From Halorhabdus amylolytica (GTDB lineage: Archaea > Halobacteriota > Halobacteria > Halobacteriales > Haloarculaceae): a DNA stretch of 62,674 nt. Shown here one piece after another: positions 44,207 to 51,817 of this stretch (its first letter is position 1; every line of letters begins with the position of its first letter). A model generated the notes under the pieces. The model saw only the letters and a program-made list of their open reading frames with translations. It was not told the DNA's origin and did not search any database. Location of the stretch: NCBI RefSeq assembly GCF_004944975.1, contig NZ_SPQG01000017.1, positions 1-62,674 on the forward strand. Reading direction: 5' to 3'. The position numbers and the translations under genes were made by a program.

Positions 44207-46084
44207 CTACTCCTGGTAGTTCGACTCGTAGCCCTCGGCGCCGCCCGGGAAGACCTGCTTGGGAGTCAGGTGGAAGGCCGCTTCACCCCGGCCCTTGAAG
44301 ACGCTCTCGACGAAGTCCTCACGGGTGATCACGTAGGCCATGGCCTGACGGACCGGCTTGGGTACCTTCTCCATGTGGAACCCGAGGTAGTACGTGTTGA
44401 TCGACGGCGTCGTCGACATGCTCACCGTCTGCTCTCCCTCCATCGGGCCGTACGTGCCCAGGACCTGGCCCCGTTCGTTGGTCGTCTCCTCGGTAGCGAG
44501 TTCGGGGTTGTACTGTGGCGTCGGGATCTCCGCCACGTCGGCGTTCTCGTTCAGGAAGTAGCTGTACCGGGTGCTGTCCTCGGTGATGATCGCTTCGTGG
44601 GTCTCCGCGAACGACGGGGTCTCGCCGTGGTAGTCCTCGAAGGCCGTGGCGCGGAACTCCCCACCGTTGCCCTCTTGCCACTCCTCGAAGACGAATGGCC
44701 CACAGCCGACGGGATTCGTCGAAAACTCGTCCCAGGCCATCTCGCCCTCGTAGCCCTCGACGTCGCCCACGATGCCCTCCGGGACGACGGAGAACGCGGA
44801 GTATGCGAGCACTTCGAGCGCGTAGCCGAACGGGCTGGAGAGCGTGACAGTGAACGTGTAATCGCCCGTCGCCTCGACGGCAGTCGAACCGGAGACGACG
44901 TTGCCCTCCTCGTCTGTCTCGTGTTCGATCTGCAGTACCGATAGCGGGAAGTACGTGTTCGTGGAGTTGTCCGACTCGATCAGCCGCCGGAACGAATAGA
45001 CGACATCGTCGGCGGTGACCTCTCCGTAGTCGCCGTGGAACTGAATCCCCTCTTTCAGCGTGAACTCGTACTCCGTGAGATCGTCGCTGACGGTGTAGTC
45101 CTCGACGAGAAGGGGTTTGACCTCCGTCGTCCCGTTGACGTAGTTCATCGGCGCGTCGAACATGTCCATGATCTTGTTGCCACTCTCGGTGTTCCCCGAG
45201 GCGATCGGATCCAGGGAACTATACGTGCCCGAGATGCCGTTGAGGGTGCCGTCACCCTCTAGCCCGTTGACGGACATGTTCACCTTCGCACGCGATGGTC
45301 CCATCCCGCCCGGCGGATCGTAGTCGACGTGGTCGTACCAGAACCGCTGGTCGACCTCGTGATAGACTGGCAGGAGTGCGGCCGAATCCCACAGCGCCCG
45401 CTCGATCTTGACGGTGGCGTCGTCGCGGACGCTTTGGGCCTCGTCGGTCAGCTCGGGGTTGTTCTGGATCCGGTCGAACTGTTTGGTGACGTACTGGCGG
45501 ATGGCCTCCTCACCCTTCGTGTCCTCGGACCAGAACAGCCTCGCACCGTTTGGCGTATACCCCTCGGCGTCGTAGATCGTGTTTTCGGGGTCGACCAGCT
45601 GGAGAAAGTTCTGGGCGGCTGGGTAGTCGGCGATCCAGCCGAGAGTAAACGCCTCGTGGTTGCCGTTCTCGGTCGTCTCCAGCAGCGACCCGAAATCTGC
45701 GTCGCTGATGTTCATGTTGATGTACGCCGAGTCCAGGCGGGCCCGGATCGTGTTCGCCATCTCCTCCCAAGCCCCGCTCTGGTACTGCAACCAGTCGAGG
45801 TTGTATCGATTGTTCGGGCCGTATCCAGCTTCCTCCATCACCCGCTGAGCCTCGCCGACCATCGTCTCGTTGATACCGTACGGGTAACTGCTCGGGGGCT
45901 GGTAGTCGCCACCCTCGTCGGTCGTCCCTTCGCCGCCGCCCGTGTCGGTCCCGCTCTCGGTCTCTTCGGGCTCCTCGGATTCGGTATCTCCTCCACCGCT
46001 ACAGCCGGCCAACCCGACGCCGACCGTCGCTGCTCCGGTGGCCTTGAGGAATCGCCGTCGATTCATACCGTTGTCGTCGGACAT
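44207..46084 (-). CDS. peptide-type ABC importer substrate-binding lipoprotein, circularly permuted
   Basis: A 625-residue extracellular binding protein of the SBP_bac_5 (DppA/OppA) family. It starts with a Tat motif (NRRRFLKATG) and a lipobox Cys28. The order of segments is unusual. Residues about 66-262 (INETMVGEAQRVMEEAGYGP, then AFTLGWIADYPAAQNFLQLV) correspond to the C-terminal part of canonical proteins. Residues about 278-625 (GTYSSLDPIASGNTESGNKI, EYEFTLKEGIQFH, TADDVVYSFRRL and finally VRQAMAYVITREDFVESVFK) correspond to the canonical N-terminal two thirds. A 30-residue acidic linker follows the lipobox. Upstream of the permease genes with a 265-bp gap. Confidence 0.85.
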   Translation of the reverse strand: MSDDNGMNRRRFLKATGAATVGVGLAGCSGGGDTESEEPEETESGTDTGGGEGTTDEGGDYQPPSSYPYGINETMVGEAQRVMEEAGYGPNNRYNLDWLQYQSGAWEEMANTIRARLDSAYINMNISDADFGSLLETTENGNHEAFTLGWIADYPAAQNFLQLVDPENTIYDAEGYTPNGARLFWSEDTKGEEAIRQYVTKQFDRIQNNPELTDEAQSVRDDATVKIERALWDSAALLPVYHEVDQRFWYDHVDYDPPGGMGPSRAKVNMSVNGLEGDGTLNGISGTYSSLDPIASGNTESGNKIMDMFDAPMNYVNGTTEVKPLLVEDYTVSDDLTEYEFTLKEGIQFHGDYGEVTADDVVYSFRRLIESDNSTNTYFPLSVLQIEHETDEEGNVVSGSTAVEATGDYTFTVTLSSPFGYALEVLAYSAFSVVPEGIVGDVEGYEGEMAWDEFSTNPVGCGPFVFEEWQEGNGGEFRATAFEDYHGETPSFAETHEAIITEDSTRYSYFLNENADVAEIPTPQYNPELATEETTNERGQVLGTYGPMEGEQTVSMSTTPSINTYYLGFHMEKVPKPVRQAMAYVITREDFVESVFKGRGEAAFHLTPKQVFPGGAEGYESNYQE

Positions 46085-46102
46085 GATGCGACCATGTAAC
46101 AA

Positions 46103-46288
46103 AGTGGTGGGTTTAAATGTACTGGTCTTGGATACATCACTTCGTGGTATTCAATTGTTCACTCGTATTAATGAATAATCGGTCACAAGAGTACTGAGAA
46201 TTGCCAAGGACTAACGCCCAACACGCCATCGCTGCATAAAAACCCGAATCGCCTCCTCGATCTGTCTGCGATCGGACGTCCACACTTC
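46103..46288. other. promoter and spacer upstream of the binding-protein gene
   Basis: AT-rich region before the minus-strand binding-protein gene. AACAAAGTGGTGGGTTTAAA at 46098-46117 carries a TTTAAA TATA-like box for the minus strand about 30 bp before the start codon. No gene is visible. Confidence 0.35.
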
Positions 46289-46370
46289 ATACAGACTGCT
46301 GTAAGTCATTTCGGTATCGACTGCCCGCACTCGGGCGGTCGTACCGGTAAACAGTTACAGCAGTCCGTAT
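46289..46370 (+). repeat. 82-bp palindromic element, copy E (diverged subfamily)
   Basis: Arms ATACAGACTGCTGTAA and TTACAGCAGTCCGTAT are near-perfect inverse complements (one mismatch), and an inner palindrome CTGCCCG...CGGGCGG lies in the middle. It has the same length as copies A-D but a different middle. It aligns along its whole length with the interrupted outer element at 8146-8310. Confidence 0.75.
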
Positions 46371-46461
46371 CACGCCGTATACACGACGCTCATGCGTGGG
46401 TACCGGCCAAAAACGAGCGGGTCCTGGCGCCCTCGTGTATGGCGAGGGAGCCCCCTCTCTC

Positions 46462-46832
46462 GGCGGATTTGAACCGCGAGTACTCGCTTCGCTCGTCCTC
46501 TGGGCTCAAACCGCCGCCTACTTTGACGGCGTTGACGACTCGCCTCGCCCGTCGTGTTGCGCCGTCAGAAGATGGGTTGGGGCGTCCTCGTGAGCGAAGC
46601 GAACGAGGGCTCGGAAGAGCGAAGCTCTTCCGGTGGATTTGAACCGCCTGAACGTCGCTCGCTATCGCTCGCTCGTTCCGTGTTTCAAATCCGTATGAAC
46701 CATCTGCCGCTCACGGATTTGTTCGCGGCAAAAGTGGGTTGGGGCGGATTTGAACCGCGAGGACTCGCTTCGCTCGTCCTCTGGGCTCAAACCGCCGAAA
46801 CCATCCGCTCCTCACGTCCGTTCGTCGCAGGA
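46462..46832. repeat. cluster of palindromes built from the tRNA-Val 3' end
   Basis: The first 24 bases of the tRNA gene region (its 3' end, 46833-46856) recur exactly at 46735-46758. Shorter pieces occur at 46462-46477, 46573-46584 and 46632-46648. A 55-bp unit at 46462-46516 is repeated at 46743-46797 with one mismatch. Each unit folds back on itself (GGATTTGAA paired with TTCAAATCC at 46635-46643 and 46683-46691; GAGGAC with GTCCTC). No integrase gene is seen in the window. Confidence 0.65.
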
Positions 46833-46907
46833 TGGGTTGGGGCGGATTTGAACCGCCGACCTCCTCCATGTCAAGGAGGTGTCATAACCAACCTAGACCA
46901 CCAACCC
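46833..46907 (-). tRNA. tRNA-Val (GAC)
   Basis: A 75-nt cloverleaf on the minus strand. The 7-bp acceptor stem GGGTTGG pairs with CCAACCC, followed by discriminator A and no encoded CCA. The anticodon stem CCTCC/GGAGG holds the loop TTGACAT with anticodon GAC (Val, codons GUC/GUU). The T arm is GGCGGTTCAAATCCGCC. No intron or encoded CCA is present. Palindromes derived from its 3' end flank it. Confidence 0.93.
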
Positions 46908-47029
46908 GATCTGGCGTACACAAGTCGGTAGATGGCAGGTACAATTGAAGGTTTCGAAACGGACCCGTTCCGGCAGCCGGTCGAGCGGACCCGACAGGAT
47001 TAATATGGGGGTAGGTCAAGCGACGCGCC

Positions 47030-47566
47030 ATGCCCGGTCCAGTGTTTCTCGAAGGTGAGACCGTGTCCCTCCGGACGATCGAGGAGAACGACCTGGAGTT
47101 CGTCCAGCGTGAACGATCGGACGAACGGGTCTGGCGCACACTGGGATGGCCCTTTCCGTCCAATCGCGAACAACTCGAAGAGTTCTACGAGGAGACGATC
47201 TCCGACGAAGAGACCATCAATCTCCTGATCACGGCCGATGCCGATCCGGTCGGCATGGCGAGTTTCCACGACCTCGCGACGGAGGACCGACGGGGCGAAC
47301 TGGGGTACTGGGTGGCGGCCGCTTACCAGGGCAACGGCTACGCTACTGACGCCGTCGGGACGATCGTCGCCTACGCCTTCCGTGACCTCGGTCTCCATCG
47401 GGTCGAAGCCAAGGTTTTCGACGGCAATGACGCCTCCCGGCGCGTCCTGGAGAAAATCGGGTTCACCCACGAGGGCGTCCACCGCGAGGCGACGTTCTCC
47501 GACGGCCAGTTCCGGGATGTCCACTGGTACGGCGTGCTGGCCGATGAATTCGAGAACGACGCGTAG
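47030..47566 (+). CDS. GNAT-family N-acetyltransferase, RimJ-like
   Basis: A 178-residue acyl-CoA acetyltransferase. The RimJ/RimL-type fold starts with VSLRTIEENDLEFVQRERSD. GELGYWVAAAYQGNGYATDA is the acetyl-CoA-binding motif A, and LGLHRVEAKVFDGNDASRRV is motif B with the Asn before the alpha helix; EKIGFTHEGVHREATFSDG follows. RimJ-type enzymes modify ribosomal protein N-termini, but many members act on small molecules, so the substrate is open. It is encoded on the plus strand just beside tRNA-Val and convergent with the ferredoxin gene. Confidence 0.85.
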   Translation: MPGPVFLEGETVSLRTIEENDLEFVQRERSDERVWRTLGWPFPSNREQLEEFYEETISDEETINLLITADADPVGMASFHDLATEDRRGELGYWVAAAYQGNGYATDAVGTIVAYAFRDLGLHRVEAKVFDGNDASRRVLEKIGFTHEGVHREATFSDGQFRDVHWYGVLADEFENDA

Positions 47567-47594
47567 TCGTCGGCTTCCGGACCGCGTTATGGCG

Positions 47595-47948
47595 TCACCA
47601 CTCGACTGAGACGGTCCCGTCGCCGTGTGGATCGGGGGCGATCTCCTCGTCGGTTCGACGATCGATCACGTGGATCACGCCGCGGTCCTTCTTGGCCGGG
47701 CAGACTTCGGCCGCCTCGACGTTCGCTTCCAGTTCCCCGTCTTCGATGAAGTATCGTTGCGGGCGGGCTATCCCTGTCTCCAGATCCAGTTCCCAGTTGT
47801 CGGCCACCTGGGCGCACTTGCCCGCACCGATACACTTGTTCGCCTCGAAAATCACCTTGTATGGTTTCTCCGCGACCGGCGGTGCGTCCCGTTCCCCCAC
47901 CGTCACCGGATCGATCGTGGCGTCGGCGTCGTCCTCGATATCGCTCAT
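47595..47948 (-). CDS. ferredoxin-like electron carrier
   Basis: A 117-residue acidic protein. The motif CIGAGKCAQVADN around residue 40 plus a later CPAKKDRGVI gives three Cys, as in [3Fe-4S]/[4Fe-4S] single-cluster ferredoxins of the actinobacterial P450-redox type. An N-terminal acidic extension of about 35 residues precedes it. The C-terminal 30 residues (VIDRRTDEEIAPDPHGDGTV) resemble the iron-sulphur ferredoxin tails found in haloarchaea. The frame is open upstream to 48017; the ATG at 47948 (MSDIEDD) is preferred. Redox partner unknown. Confidence 0.7.
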   Translation of the reverse strand: MSDIEDDADATIDPVTVGERDAPPVAEKPYKVIFEANKCIGAGKCAQVADNWELDLETGIARPQRYFIEDGELEANVEAAEVCPAKKDRGVIHVIDRRTDEEIAPDPHGDGTVSVEW

Positions 47949-48052
47949 AGCGGCATTAGGGAAGGCCGACGCTAAGCAGGTGCCGATGGATGCAAAAGCC
48001 GCCCGGATCCCGGACACGGCCAGTCGTGTGGCTTGCCCGGTCGTCGAGACGT

Positions 48053-48598
48053 CTACTCGTTGATCTCGACAGACTCCAGCCGCACGTCATCGACTGGTTC
48101 GTCACGCGGATCGGTCTCGACACTGCCGATCTCTTCGAGTACGTCCATCCCATCGACGACCTCGCCGAAGACGGCGTGATCGCCGTCGAGGTGGGGCTGG
48201 GCGTCCAGTGTGATGAAGAACTGTGAGCCGTTGGTGTTCGGACCGGAGTTGGCCATCGAGAGGACGCCCGGACCATCGTGGCCCAGATCGTCGTGGAACT
48301 CGTCGTCGAAGGTATAGCCCGGCCCGCCGCGGCCGGTCCCCGTCGGGTCGCCCATCTGGACCATGAAGCCCTCGATGACACGGTGGATCGGGCTGTCCTC
48401 GTAGAAGGCGTCGCCGCGGATCTCGCCCGTCTCGGGGTCCTCCCAGGTCGGCGTCTCCGGGCTCGGCTCGGCGTCGGCCGCAGGATCGTGTGCCGCCAGG
48501 TTGACGAAGTTCTCGACGGTCGTCGGCACTCGCTCGTCGTACAGTTCGATCTCGATGTCGCCGTGGGTCGTCTGCAGCGTGGCTGTCAGGTCTCCCAT
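48053..48598 (-). CDS. cyclophilin-type peptidyl-prolyl isomerase
   Basis: A 181-residue cyclophilin that speeds proline cis-trans isomerisation in folding proteins. The family order is intact: GDIEIELYDERVPTTVENFV, FHRVIEGFMVQMGDPTGTGR-like IHRVIEGFMVQMGDPTGTGR, ANSGPNTNGSQFFIT and HLDGDHAVFGEVVDGMDVLE. An insertion rich in Pro and Glu (about residues 39-57) lies after the first helix, as in other haloarchaeal cyclophilins. The start is the ATG at 48598 (MGDLTATL); longer frames are open to 48799. Divergent from the membrane protein gene at 48764. Confidence 0.92.
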   Translation of the reverse strand: MGDLTATLQTTHGDIEIELYDERVPTTVENFVNLAAHDPAADAEPSPETPTWEDPETGEIRGDAFYEDSPIHRVIEGFMVQMGDPTGTGRGGPGYTFDDEFHDDLGHDGPGVLSMANSGPNTNGSQFFITLDAQPHLDGDHAVFGEVVDGMDVLEEIGSVETDPRDEPVDDVRLESVEINE

Positions 48599-48763
48599 GC
48601 ACGGGGAAACGAGTGGGCCATGGATAACCGTGGTGATCCCGTGGAGTGTCGGCTCCGAGCGGGCGAGAACGCCGTGGATCGGTGCGTCAGTCGATCCGGT
48701 TTCGTCGCTCGTCGCGTCTCGGGCGACAGTTGATTTATTGTTGCCGATCCAATACGTGACTCC

Positions 48764-49300
48764 ATGGTATCGGACGGATCGAGCGGGGAACCGGAGCACG
48801 CGGGCGAGACGAAAGGAGAAATCGAGGACGCCGAAAGCGAAGTCGACTGGTCGCTGTTGAACTGGATCGTGATCGGGGTGTTCGGGCTACTGACGGCGGT
48901 CGGGATCGCACTCTCGACCGGGCTCCTCGAGTGGGTGGTGGCGGTCCCCGACGGATCCGAGACGAATCCGGTGACGGTCCCAGTGTACGTCTACCTCTAC
49001 GCCGCGCTCGGAACGTTCGGGTACGTCTTCACCCGACTGATGCACAAACTCGACCAGTACACGGAGTGGAACCGATGGGAACACCTGGTAGAGATGGCGA
49101 TGCGGATCCCGGCCGCGTGCATCCTCGCTGCCGGCGTCTACTTCTTTCTCGGGTATTTCGGTGACGTCGAGGGCGTCGAGGGAGCGCGCTTCGCCGCCGG
49201 TGTATCCTTTATCGTCGGTCTGTACGTCAACGTCGCGTTGAAGGCCCTTGGCAGTCTCGCTGACCGGATCCTCGGACGGGCACCAAAACAGCCGGAGTGA
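48764..49300 (+). CDS. membrane protein of unknown function
   Basis: A 178-residue protein with an acidic N-terminal segment (25 residues) and four hydrophobic segments: LNWIVIGVFGLLTAVGIALS, VYVYLYAALGTFGYVFTRL, RIPAACILAAGVYFFLGYFG and FAAGVSFIVGLYVNVALKAL. I recognise it only as a haloarchaeal integral membrane protein; there is no motif that gives a function. It is convergent with the zinc-dependent dehydrogenase gene (17 bp between stops). Confidence 0.6.
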   Translation: MVSDGSSGEPEHAGETKGEIEDAESEVDWSLLNWIVIGVFGLLTAVGIALSTGLLEWVVAVPDGSETNPVTVPVYVYLYAALGTFGYVFTRLMHKLDQYTEWNRWEHLVEMAMRIPAACILAAGVYFFLGYFGDVEGVEGARFAAGVSFIVGLYVNVALKALGSLADRILGRAPKQPE

Positions 49301-49317
49301 GTCGCTCTGCCGGGACG

Positions 49318-50358
49318 TCAGGGCTTTACGAGCACTTTGATCGCCTCGCGCTCGTCCATCGCGCGATAGCCTTCCGGTACCCCCTCCAGATCGACGACTT
49401 TCGTAAAGATCGGTGACGGATCCAGGTTCCCGCCGACAACGTCCGCGAGCAACTCGTCGGCGTACGCTCGAACCGGTGCGACGCCGCCTCGGAGGGCGAT
49501 GTTGTCCTCGAACAGCCCGAACATGTCCAGCCCGCCGTCCTCGATCCCGTAGGGGACGCCCACGTACCCCACGGTCCCGCCGGGACGGGCGACGCCGATC
49601 GCAGTGTCCATCGCACTGGCCGCACCGACACACTCCATGACGTGGTTCGCGCCGCCGTGCGTGACCTCCAGTGCACGCTCGAGCGCTTCTTCGCCGCGAG
49701 CGGCGATCGTCTCAGTCGCCCCGAACTGTTCGGCGAGTTCGAGGCGGTCCTCGTGGTGGCCCATCGCGACGATCCGCTCGGCGCCCAGGCGCCGTGCGGC
49801 GAGCACGCCACAGAGGCCGACTGCCCCGTCACCGACGACCACGGCGGTCGAGCCTGCTTCGACGCCCGCACTGACCGCCACGTGGTGGCCGGTTCCCATC
49901 ACGTCTGTCAGCGGGAGGATCGACCGGAGGGTGTCCTCGTCGTCGGCGTGGCGGTCGGGCACGCGGACGAGCGTCCCGTCCGCGTGGCGTGCCCGGACGT
50001 ACTCGCCCTGAGCGCCGCCGTTTTCGCCGTCCCAGGAGTCGCCGTTCACGCAGGAGGTGTACAATCCCTTTCGGCAGAACTCGCACTCGCCGCAGCTGAT
50101 GACAAACGGGGCAAACACGCGATCGCCCGGGTCGACAGAACGCACGTCTTCGCCGACTTCCTCGACGATACCCATGGGTTCGTGGCCGATCCGGGAGGGA
50201 ACGTCATGATCGGATTCCCCACGGTAGGGCCAGAGGTCCGAACCACAGATGGCGGTGTGGGTCACGCGGACGATCGCGTCCGTCGGTGACTTGATCTGGG
50301 GTTTCGGGACCTCCTCAATCGAAATCTTGCCAGGGCCGCGGTAAATGGCTGCGCGCAT
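49318..50358 (-). CDS. zinc-dependent alcohol dehydrogenase-family protein
   Basis: A 346-residue medium-chain dehydrogenase. Catalytic Zn ligands are seen in AICGSDLWPYRG and RIGHEPMGIVEEVG (GHE motif), with structural Cys in FVISCGECEFCRKGLYTSC. The NAD(P) motif is VVVGDGAVGLCGVLAARRLG. It probably oxidises an alcohol, aldehyde or sugar with NAD(P), as in glucose or threonine dehydrogenase-like groups; the true substrate is unknown. Start at 50358 (MRAAIYRGPG) matches the family. Confidence 0.85.
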   Translation of the reverse strand: MRAAIYRGPGKISIEEVPKPQIKSPTDAIVRVTHTAICGSDLWPYRGESDHDVPSRIGHEPMGIVEEVGEDVRSVDPGDRVFAPFVISCGECEFCRKGLYTSCVNGDSWDGENGGAQGEYVRARHADGTLVRVPDRHADDEDTLRSILPLTDVMGTGHHVAVSAGVEAGSTAVVVGDGAVGLCGVLAARRLGAERIVAMGHHEDRLELAEQFGATETIAARGEEALERALEVTHGGANHVMECVGAASAMDTAIGVARPGGTVGYVGVPYGIEDGGLDMFGLFEDNIALRGGVAPVRAYADELLADVVGGNLDPSPIFTKVVDLEGVPEGYRAMDEREAIKVLVKP

Positions 50359-50419
50359 GCCCGATCCTTGGAGAGGGTGGGTCTTAAATCGGTGGCCGCG
50401 ATCCCCCAACCTGTGGGGG

Positions 50420-50803
50420 TCACGCCGTGGTGATCGTGACGATGTTGACGACGACCACGATCACGGTGACCCCACCGAACCCCGCGAGTGCGGCGTGACC
50501 CCGCCGCTCGTCGACGAGATACCAGGTCACCGCGAGGACGGCCAGGGCGGCGAGCTTCAGCCCCGCGAGTCCCGGCGTACCGAGTGTTTCGACGAGTCCG
50601 CGAGCGAGTGCGTTCCCCTCCGAGAGTCCGAGCCGGAGCCCGATCGCCGTCGTCAGGATGTCGAGCGCCGACGCCGCGAACACCGTCGTCCAGAGGCCGA
50701 TCGTCAGCGTCGAGAGCGGGACGCTCTGCTCGATGCGGCTCGTCGCGTCGATACTCCACCGTGTCGGGACTGTCCGTCCCGTAGCTGTCTGCTGGTCTCC
50801 CAT
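50420..50803 (-). CDS. DUF5658-like membrane protein (copy 1)
   Basis: A 127-residue protein with a charged N-terminus and three or four helices. It shares with the next gene upstream a pattern of the type LDILTTAIGLRLGLSEGNALARGLVETLGTPGLAGLKLAALA, here with SALDILTTAI, EGNALARGL and TPGLAGLKLAAL. I place it with the DUF5658-type haloarchaeal membrane proteins from memory; function unknown. The start MGDQQTAT at 50803 is preferred, though the frame opens to 51052. Confidence 0.55.
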   Translation of the reverse strand: MGDQQTATGRTVPTRWSIDATSRIEQSVPLSTLTIGLWTTVFAASALDILTTAIGLRLGLSEGNALARGLVETLGTPGLAGLKLAALAVLAVTWYLVDERRGHAALAGFGGVTVIVVVVNIVTITTA

Positions 50804-51017
50804 CCATCCCACCGTCTGCGGACGACGAATCCCCGTTCGTCGCCCTCTGTGCTCCATGTCACCCACTGGCGTGTTTATCCTTTCGGTTCCGGACACGCCG
50901 CCGGAGCGATGTGAACCGGACTGGGTTCGCCACCCGGGGTTTCGGCCACATTGATCTGTCTTCTCCGCGAGCAGGAGGCTTTCCCGATCTCCCGGTCGAC
51001 CTGAGGAGAACTGGCGC

Positions 51018-51404
51018 TCACAGGCCGGCGAGCGTGAGCGTGTTGAGCGCACTCACCAGCAGCGTCACCAGTGCGAACCCCATGAGAACGAGTCGGGCGG
51101 ATTCGCCTTCCAGGTAGTACCAGACGACCACCAGAAAGAGCAGGGCGATGAGTTTGAGGGCGCCGATCCCCGGCGTGCCGTAGGTAGCCATGAACGCCCG
51201 CGCGACCGCGTTCCCCTCCGGGATTCCTCTACCGACCCCGACGATGGTCGTCACGACGTCGAGTGCGGATCCGACGAGCACGACCGTCCAGAGGACTGCG
51301 TCGGCCTCCGGCAACGGCCGCGGTTCGAGGAAGTCCTCGAGGGCGAACAGGCCCGCCTCGAACCAGGCGGGCACGAGTCCTTCGGGAAGGGTTCTTGGGT
51401 CCAT
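51018..51404 (-). CDS. DUF5658-like membrane protein (copy 2)
   Basis: A 128-residue membrane protein, a paralogue of the next gene downstream. VLVGSALDVVTTIVGVGRG, EGNAVARAFMATYGTPGIGA and LKLIALLFLVVVWYYLEGES line up with copy 1 at corresponding places. The N-terminal 35 residues are acidic (PAWFEAGLFALEDFLEPRPL). It lies 214 bp upstream of copy 1 on the same strand, so the pair arose by tandem duplication. The start MDPRTLPE at 51404 is chosen; a longer frame to 51497 is less likely. Confidence 0.55.
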   Translation of the reverse strand: MDPRTLPEGLVPAWFEAGLFALEDFLEPRPLPEADAVLWTVVLVGSALDVVTTIVGVGRGIPEGNAVARAFMATYGTPGIGALKLIALLFLVVVWYYLEGESARLVLMGFALVTLLVSALNTLTLAGL

Positions 51405-51433
51405 AGTCCACGTGAGAGAAGAGTTTCCGCCGA

Positions 51434-51766
51434 TCACGTCCGTCGCTCGATCCACGCCGGTGATCGGTAGTAATTGAGGTAGAACGTCCGGCCACACCCG
51501 TCCTTGCCGGGGATCGGGCCGTCCTGTCGGTCTGTTCTGAACGTGACGTCGCCCGTCTCGGGCCGGCCGGACCCTCGATCGGGCGCGTCCACGTCCCCCA
51601 GACAGACGAATTCGATCCCGTCTGCGGCCTCGAGGTCACCCGTCGTGTCGGCGTACTGCCGATCGGGATCCGGATGGGCCCGTACTGACCCGTCCCGTAA
51701 CTCCGGGGCGCGGTCGACGCTCGTGACTGCGCCACAGTACGGACAGTAGTAGGAAACTTCGACCAT
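51434..51766 (-). CDS. zinc-ribbon small protein
   Basis: A 110-residue protein. A CPYC motif near the N-terminus (VSYYCPYCGAVTSVDR) and later Cys residues (FVCLGD, KDGCGRTFYLNYY) suggest a single zinc knuckle. The middle is Asp/Arg-rich with no clear fold. It is probably a nucleic-acid or protein-binding adaptor, but this is not established. It starts 51 bp downstream of the TrpD-like gene on the same strand and 29 bp before copy 2 of the DUF5658-like pair. Confidence 0.6.
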   Translation of the reverse strand: MVEVSYYCPYCGAVTSVDRAPELRDGSVRAHPDPDRQYADTTGDLEAADGIEFVCLGDVDAPDRGSGRPETGDVTFRTDRQDGPIPGKDGCGRTFYLNYYRSPAWIERRT

Positions 51767-51817
51767 ACGGGACCAACGACCCGAAGAACTATAGGTCCGC
51801 GGACTCCGGCTGGCGAC

